In this document: piece by piece, positions 57,826 to 64,000 of the stretch
Numbering within the stretch: position 1 is the first letter of the stretch
Layout: the number at the start of each line of letters is the position of its first letter
Source: Uranotaenia lowii
Taxonomy: Eukaryota > Arthropoda > Insecta > Diptera > Culicidae
Length of the DNA stretch: 64,000 nt
Assembly (NCBI RefSeq): GCF_029784155.1
Contig: NC_073692.1
Location: 234,688,503 to 234,752,502, forward strand
Direction of reading: 5' to 3'
Notes under the pieces: model-generated
Told to the model about the DNA's origin: nothing
Database searches by the model: none
Seen by the model: only the letters and a program-made list of their open reading frames with translations
Made by a program: the position numbers and the translations under genes

Positions 57826-59054
57826 CAGGGGTTTTCAGATCGTGCTCCGCGGAGCACTTTGTGTTCCGCGAAGTTTTTGAAAATGCTCCGCGACGTACAC
57901 AAGATGTTGGCAAAGAATGGTGGATTGTCAAAATGCACTGCTTTGATCGAACAACGTTGTGTTGCAGGACTGAGTGTGCAAAACACTAAATGAAATGAAA
58001 AGGATGTTCTACCGAAAAACGTTATCTCGCCTGTTTGAATTAAGAATGACTTCAGTCTTTCAATGCAAGGTAAAGGAATAACAATTTTCGATTAAAACGG
58101 CAAAATCATGACTATCAAGAATTCAATCAAGAAATCAAGAAAATTCAAATTTTGAGCAGAATCGATCAAAAAGCGCAAGCTGGACAGCTTTCCGAATTTA
58201 AAAAGCATCCAATCATAAACAAGCTTGAAGTTATCATCCGAAAATTTCCAAGAATTATGACAATCACAACACTTTTCGTTGATAAATTTATTTTTGTATT
58301 CCTTGGTGTAAACTTAAACTAACAGTCCCACGTGTCTAATGAAGTCATTTAAATACAATCACAATTACAATGTTTTGTCGCATGATTTGTTGAACAGCTT
58401 TTAGCTAAATTCCCCGAAAAATATAATAAAATAATAAAAAGATCGAAGACTTTAAATGCGTGGAACAGCCTATTTTTATGTCAAAGAAACCAGAATCATT
58501 AACATCGCATGAATATGAATGCTTGATAGATATGATATCGGATTGAAAGCTTCAAGAAAGATTCGTATCTTAAAAGTCGTTGAAGGAGTATTGGTGTCCA
58601 CTGAAAAATAAATTTTAAATTTTGTCCGATAAAGCAAAACTTATTCTTCTGCCGTTTTCCACAACTTATTCATGTGGGTCTGGATTTTCCACATATATCA
58701 CAACGAAGACAAAATACCGATCCCGACTAACCGTGGAACCAGACGTCAGGCTACAACTGACACAAATTTAACCAAACTTGTTACAGCTTGAAAAATCGAA
58801 GAAAGTGTATTTGTTCTATTGAAATCATTAATTTTTGATGACACATATTTTGTTAATAAAAACAAGACTGTTCAAAGAGTAGTCATTCATTACTGATTTT
58901 ATTGACTACGATCACAAGACACATCTTATTTAAACGATAAATACTATCAAGTTTTCAAAACTCGGTTTTTTCATTCTTTCAAATATGTTGGTGCTCCGCC
59001 AAAATTTTTGGTTTTAAAAAGTGCTCCGCCGAGCGAATGATCTGAAAACCCCTG
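57826..59054 (+). mobile_element. 1.23-kb decayed hAT element in the LINE endonuclease
   Basis: The ends CAGGGGTTTTCAGATC and GATCTGAAAACCCCTG are 16-bp perfect inverted repeats. CATTAAAC flanks both sides (57818-57825 and 59055-59062), an 8-bp duplication as expected for hAT. On the plus strand near 58670-58790 a degenerate frame (CGSGFSTYITTKTKYRSRL, then VEPDVRLQL) matches the C-terminal dimerisation block of ZBED/SCAND3-type hAT transposases. The catalytic part is deleted, so this is a non-autonomous internal-deletion copy. Confidence 0.9.
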
Positions 59055-59494
59055 CATTAAACCATTAAACCAATAATAAAAAATTTAGATTTGTTTCTGG
59101 TGAGTTTTTGTAAATCTCCCTTCAAAAATTTTTTCTGTTCACCGCTACATTGAAAAGGCAAATATGCGGCAATAATTATAATTTTCCCTATAGAAGTTTC
59201 TAATTCAATTCCAATTGTTTCAAAGACTTTTGTATTGAAAGAAGGAAGAAGTCTAAATTTGAGACGACTATTGATGACAATAGCTACACCCCCACCTTGT
59301 CGATCAAGTCGATCATTTCGCAAAATTTTAATGAAAGCATTGCTTTTCAAGTTATTGTCCGGCTTTAAAAAAGTTTCAGTGATGGCAGCAATATGTATGT
59401 TTTGGGTTTTCAAAAATAAAAAGAACTTATCTTGGTTAGCCAGCAAAGATCTAGCGTTCCAATTCATAATATTTAAACATCTATTTGGATCCAT
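59055..59494 (-). pseudogene. Jockey LINE copy B ORF2, N-terminal endonuclease
   Basis: The frame starts at MDPNRCLNIMNWNARSL and shows the APE-type endonuclease motifs: NWNARSL, IAAITETFL, RQGGGVAIVI and IIIIAAYLPF. It breaks at the hAT insertion after FFIIG. The enzyme would nick target DNA. The downstream part of the domain is beyond the hAT element, in the RT entry. Confidence 0.88.
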
Positions 59495-59596
59495 GAGGGA
59501 ATCGTTAAGTCATAATAATTTTGTTAGCATAATTAAAAGAAGTTTGGAAAGCTTCAAACATTGAATTTGCTTTCAACATAAGGTGCATCATTTCCA

Positions 59597-60911
59597 TTAA
59601 ACTTTGATGCAAAAATTTTTATTTTTCCTCAGTAATCTCACCCAAATCAACAAAATTGTTAGGATCAGAAAATGAAGGAGAAGAACAGGTATTTGAATTT
59701 GAGATTCGGGGACTTTCCCAAGCCTTCGCATGAGCGTTGAGACTTGGTTTCTCCCATTTTTATTAGATATGCCTGGAGAGGGCAACCCATTTTCAACCAC
59801 CTCTGAGGCCGATAAACAACGAGTCTGTGGCGCAGAATCAGCACAGGTAACATTAAAGTCACTTCGGGTATTACCCAGCCGTGATTCCAATGTAGGCCGG
59901 GGCTGACCGTGAACAGGCAGGTTGTTTGCCGGCCTGACGTGTGAAGACGAAAATGAGGAAGGAGGAGAAGAAAATTTTTTGACAACTTTGGGATTTTTCC
60001 TTGAAGCAATAATTTTTGCTCTAAAGAGACAGTCTAGAGAATTAGAGGAATGCGCAATTCGCACACTTGAAAAATTCTGTTTTTGGTTTATCATCACCAA
60101 AAAGGCATTTAGATTTATCATGGTCGAATGAGCCGCAAAGCATGCATCTGGCATTCATTCTACAATTCTTAGTGCCGTGACAAAAAGCTTGACAACGACG
60201 ACATTGCGTAATATTTTGAAGGAAATTGATTGAAGATTTTCGAAAAGGTTCGAATTTGACTCGACAATGAAACATAAGACGAGCCTTTTCAAGAATTTGC
60301 AAATTATTAACTTGATCCTTTTTAAAATTGATCAAATAGAGCTCAGGAGCAAAACCAACACTACTGATATTATTCGTGTTGGTTCTTTTCCTCATTTGAA
60401 TTACTTGAATTGGAGAAAAACCTAACAAAGAATTTAATTCAGCTGTGATCTCATCCGGTGTCTGATCGCCAGTGAGACCACGAAGTACAACTTTAAATGG
60501 ACGATCACTTCTAGTGTCGTACGTAAAAAATTGGTGTTTTTTATTATTCAAATAATTTAAAACCTTTTGAAAATCATTAAAAGATTCCGCCAATATACGA
60601 GCAGTTCCCCTTCGACTGATCTGAAAAGAAATCTTCACATCCTTGACGGAAGTGACGATTTCTTTTCGAAAGGCATTGAAGTCAGGAATCGTGACCGTTA
60701 TTGGTGGAATCTTTTCGTTTTTAAGAGTATAAGAAGAAGAAGAAGGTTTCTTAGTACTCTTATCAGAATTAAATATGAATATTTCCTCATCACCGATGTT
60801 ATGAAGGACATCGAATGAATTGGAAATTTCAACTTTTTTGGCAGATGGCCCTGGATAAGGTTCAGCAATCCGTTTTCTTCCGGCCCTTGAGCCGGCCGAA
60901 GACTTCCCCAT
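59597..60911 (-). pseudogene. Jockey LINE copy B ORF1 (gag-like nucleic-acid-binding protein)
   Basis: The start is chosen at MGKSSAGSRAGRKR (60911); the frame is also open upstream but without resemblance. An RRM-like/PRE_C2HC region (FKVVLRGLTGDQTPDEI, LMFHCRVKFEPF) precedes zinc knuckles (CRRCQAFCHGTKNC, CMLCGSFDHDKSKC). The frame shifts near 60060, inside the third knuckle (KCANC), and continues in another frame through RAKIIASRKNPK and a Ser/Pro-rich tail to 59597. This is standard Jockey ORF1 order; it binds element RNA. The single frameshift is the only obvious lesion. Confidence 0.85.
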
Positions 60912-61099
60912 GCTGGAAAGAAAAGAGAAAATATGAATAAAAGAAAATGAAAATAATATTAGTACTGAAAAGTGTTGATTGAAAAACAGGTAAGAAAAAA
61001 TAAATAAATAAAGTAAATGTTCCTGCAGGTACACAGCAACGATACGATGCTCCGGCGTACGTGTTGACGGCTCAACGGTACAGATGGAAGTCAAATGGT

Positions 61100-61560
61100 A
61101 AAGTTTGAAGGAAAATATCTAAGGGGAATAGAGCGAAGGCCTAAAGATTTGAATGAAAGCAAAACTAAATTTTTTTGGAGTTTAAATTTTATAAGTTTTA
61201 ATTGTTGTTCGGCCTTAACACCCGAACTTCCTTAGTTTATCAATCAATAGCAATTGTAAATATTATGAAGGTGTTTTGTATCCTTTATGACCATAAAACT
61301 AGTTAAAACCGTTAAAATAGAGACTTATCATTGTTACCACTAAGCATCAAATGCTAAACAAATACGAAATCGATTTTTAAATCAAATTTGAAGTAGTCTA
61401 AAAAAATATTGCATCCATGTTTTACGTTCATAGGAGTCCAGTACCGGTTTTAAAAATATGAAACATGCCACATTCCTCTTAACCGTAAAAATAATCGAGA
61501 AATATTGAAAAAGGTGATCAATCTTACCCCGTTTTACGGTACTCCTTTGTTAAGAATCTC
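61100..61560 (+). repeat. Dispersed repeat R, uninterrupted copy
   Basis: Collinear with 21556-22379 plus 37473-37550, lacking both the 429-bp MITE and the 15-kb insertion found in that other copy. It therefore provides the reference empty site for both. Confidence 0.75.
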
Positions 61561-63094
61561 TCAAAATCCATAAATAATAAATTATCTCCAAACGCCTTGA
61601 CATCGTGAATGCAGTTGGAATTTGCTATGTTTTTGGGTACAGAACGTACAATTTGTTTGAAGATTTTTGAAGATTGAAGATTGAAAAAAAATGTAAGCAT
61701 TCATCCAGAAATATTGTTATTAAAAATGAACTTGTAAAATTGTGTCTCGTTTTTAAATGCAAAACAAAGCTGGAGAATTCACCTTTCAAATGAAAGGTGA
61801 AGTTAAAAAAAAACCCAGTAGGTATAAAAAATGACTTAGTGTTGAAGTGGTGGTATTCTGGGCTACATAGCATCAATTTAAAATTTAATTTAGCTCATAT
61901 GACTTTGATATCTTTTATCTTAACACTTTTGCACAAGACTTATTATTTATATTTCTGGATTTATGATCCTCGAAATGGTAAAAGCGCATTTTATGGAGAA
62001 ATTCTAACTACATGTACGATTTGAGGTTATCTTTTTTTCATTTAAAATTATTTTGAACAATATGCTCTTACGTTGGACTTTGGAGACAAATAACTCACGA
62101 TTGTGCTGTAAAGCAAATAGAAATATCAATGAAGTCATTGCGCAAACACGGCGTCAAAACATTTTAAACCTTACAATGATATCCCGCTCGCGTTGTAGAA
62201 CATAAATGGCACCGCCCTGCAATGCTTCACTTTTGGTGTCATTTGAAAGTGGCTCCGTTCGCAGTTTTTTTTTATTCGCTTAGCCCCGGCATTGATCTGG
62301 CTGGGCAACCAGCTGGGCAGCAGCAGCTCTGTTGTGATTTTCAAATGCCTTCCTAAATGAAGTTCGAAATAGAAGGAAAAAATCCACACCACGAGCTATC
62401 AAAATGCAATGTAGAGCAGTTTAAGTTTACAGTTCTGCTTCCAGTATGTTTTATGCTGCTTGCTAGCCCTAGCTGCTAAAGGTTCGCCCCCCAGTAGGAG
62501 GTGTTAGATGTTTTCCGAACGTGTTTTTTTTTTCAATAGAACGGGTCTTACGTCAGGAGAAAAAAAAAAATAAGGCGCGGCTAGGTACGGATCGGTGAAT
62601 GAAAGGTCGTGCTCAGAATAAGTAGGTACGGATGCTGTTGTGTTAAATAGGTTAGAGGTAGAGGTTTTTGTATGATTTTCAAACATGTAGAGTTGGTGGA
62701 AACAAGTATACAAAAAATTTGCACCCTCTTAAGGACATTGATACTGTTATTTCCTTCGACTTTCTGTTTGAACATGGTTCTTAATGCCAGGTTGCGAGCA
62801 TTGATAACAGACTAAGCCTATGTTTTTGCTTACAGTTGGAGAAACATAAAGCTACGAAATATGGAAGACATCATTTGGATTGCTTTGAGAATCCGTAATA
62901 CATTGAAATTCAAGATTTTTTTTGTAAAAAAACTAACCGAAGTTAAGTAGGTTATATGATTAAAAAAAAACTTTTGTTAACGATAAACTTGATCGTTGAG
63001 GAAAAACTTGATAATCTTTAAAAAATTGCATAACCACAGGGGCTGAAGAACCTTATTTTTAGAACTTTTCCTGTTGAAGTTTTTACACACCAGC
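61561..63094. other. Gene-free stretch
   Basis: No gene or recognisable repeat is seen. Short frames on the minus strand at 62171-62392 and 62504-62713 have no family resemblance. Confidence 0.35.
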
Positions 63095-63227
63095 AGATCG
63101 TGGCCTAGAGGATAGCATCCTTGTCTTCTAAGCCAACGTTGATGAGATCGAATTCCGGTCGTGACATAACCTGGCACACATAGTATGATGAAGGTTGGCG
63201 GTATGAGCATTAGTGAAATGCTAGCCT
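63095..63227 (+). repeat. tRNA-derived SINE-like repeat
   Basis: GATCGTGGCCTAGAGGATAG (A box) and GAGATCGAATTCCGGTC (B box) stand at tRNA spacing, followed by the tail TAGTGAAATGCTAGCC shared with 35992-36112. The head looks tRNA-derived, but the stems do not close into a functional tRNA. Confidence 0.65.
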
Positions 63228-63230
63228 ACT

Positions 63231-63290
63231 AGGGTTACTATATCCCGCGACACCAAAAAGAGTACATTTAGATCATATAGCCAAAAAGTT
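63231..63290 (+). mobile_element. End fragment of the hAT-type MITE
   Basis: TAGGGTTACTATATCCCGCG and the following ACCAAAAAGAGTACATT match the inverted right end of the MITE at 55039-55773 (TAGGGTTACCAGATCCCACA, CACGAAAAAGAGTACATT). The other end is absent. Confidence 0.65.
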
Positions 63291-63419
63291 CGGATAAAAG
63301 TTATCGTTTGGAGCCATTGTGATAGAAAAAAAAGCTATTTACTATGACAATATTAATCAGGAGGCTCGAGGACGGGTGACGACTGTAGCGAAATATCCAA
63401 GTTGGAGGTTTCAAGAGAC

Positions 63420-64000
63420 CGTTTCGATTTTGGTGGTTCTCGTTTCCGTAAATCCTCTCTGGCACGAACAATCTCCGCCTTAGAATCAGACCGTGTCGTT
63501 TGGTAAGAATATCTCCATCCCTACCTGGCCAGACAAACTGAAGCCCAAGTTGTTCCTGTGCTCCGCGTACTTCCCGCAGCAAGTCCAATCCTTCCGGTAG
63601 ATTTGGCATAAGAATTTCCAAGTTCTGATGAGCCACGCAGTTTTATTTTTGGCGAAAAGTTGTTCCTTCGATGTCTCTTCCTTGAAGACAACTTTGATAG
63701 GCGGGTGCTTACCGTCTGGCTTTGTTGGATGAAGCCGTTTTGCTTCGGCAATTGCACCATTTGGAAGCTCACAACCTAGCACTGTGGCTATGTTAGCGAC
63801 AACATTTCCTGTGACTTTGTTCTCTAAACAAGTGACACCCTGGATCATAGCATTTCTGCTGAGAGCCTGCCGATTTAGACGATCCACTTCCTTCTCGAGT
63901 TTTTTAACATCTCCGCGTAGTTGTGTTTGTTCGTCTTGGACGTCTCTTACTTCGCTCCGAAGAACGCTCTGATCGACTTTCATCTGCCTGAATTCGTCAA
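63420..64000 (-). pseudogene. LINE ORF1 fragment with coiled coil and FP-like C-terminal domain
   Basis: On the minus strand the frame enters from the window edge. A heptad-rich coiled coil (SEVRDVQDEQTQLRGDVKKL) leads into RQALSRNAMIQGV and NVVANIATVLGCEL, then HPPIKVVFKEETSKEQL. After a frameshift near 63630 it continues as EGLDLLREVRGAQEQLG and VWPGRDGDILTKR. This order matches ORF1 proteins of CR1/L2-type insect LINEs that share a domain with baculovirus FP proteins. It would act as an RNA chaperone. It is partial and broken, and could be the ORF1 partner of the LINE-X family. Confidence 0.65.

Larger units (their letters stand above)
54665..61095 (-). mobile_element. Jockey-clade LINE copy B, near full length, with two nested insertions
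   Basis: In minus-strand order: a short 5' region, ORF1 (60911-59597, one frameshift), ORF2 (59494 to about 54890) and a 3' UTR ending in ACAAATAAAG near 54665. ORF2 is interrupted by a hAT element in the endonuclease (57826-59054) and a hAT-type MITE in the RT C-terminus (55039-55773). Copy A at 1-1109 covers the 3' part and shows the uninterrupted MITE site. No long A-tail or clear target duplication is visible. Confidence 0.9.

Noticed and set aside
60567..60818. Plus-strand frame of 83 residues
   Set aside because: Antisense shadow of the Jockey ORF1.
63095..63170. tRNA-Arg gene
   Set aside because: The anticodon-like TCT region is tempting, but the stems fail and the copy shares a SINE tail with 35992.

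Overview
This window looks like heterochromatic or intergenic DNA from an insect, most likely a dipteran such as a mosquito. The basis is AT-rich sequence, short introns of about 60-75 bp, BEL/Pao LTR retrotransposons, Jockey- and RTE-type LINEs, tRNA-derived SINE-like repeats, and many TA- or TTAA-flanked MITEs. Species is not determined. Only one convincing host gene is visible: a four-exon secreted alpha-carbonic-anhydrase-family gene on the minus strand (45121-47073). Almost everything else is mobile DNA in several nested layers.

Layout. 1-1109: 3' end of a Jockey-clade LINE (copy A). 2381-4681: a DNA transposon with CACGG ends and subterminal repeats. 7064-18600: a 5'-truncated BEL/Pao element (BEL-2, plus strand), split in its reverse transcriptase by a second BEL/Pao element with two LTRs (BEL-1, 7887-15211, minus strand, target duplication GTCAG). 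One LTR of BEL-1 is in turn split by a LINE fragment (8109-9008). 21556-22379: half of a dispersed repeat (R) whose other half resumes at 37473, so about 15.1 kb between them appears to be inserted material. That block holds a 973-bp MITE, a 12.1-kb segment bounded by a perfect 24-bp direct repeat, a CACTA-like element nested inside its own family, foldback MITEs, and a LINE (X) split by an RTE element (duplication AACATG).

38543-44503: a Tc1/mariner remnant, a fragment recalling Transib/RAG1-like proteins, a 2.8-kb foldback element with a 137-bp palindromic minisatellite, and an R1-like gag fragment with a possible intron. 45121-47073: the carbonic-anhydrase-related gene, which has lost two of three zinc-ligand histidines. 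49681-52275: a 2.5-kb near-perfect palindrome carrying four tRNA-like modules, with further insertions on its axis and in one arm. 53213-61095: a LINE fragment split by a MITE, then Jockey LINE copy B split by a 735-bp hAT-type MITE and a 1.23-kb decayed hAT element. 63095-64000: a SINE, a MITE end and a LINE ORF1 fragment.

The genes do not form a pathway. The main value of the window is as an insertion stratigraphy. Several insertion sites can be validated inside the window itself, because a paralogous uninterrupted copy of the target, or precise frame continuity across the insertion, is present.
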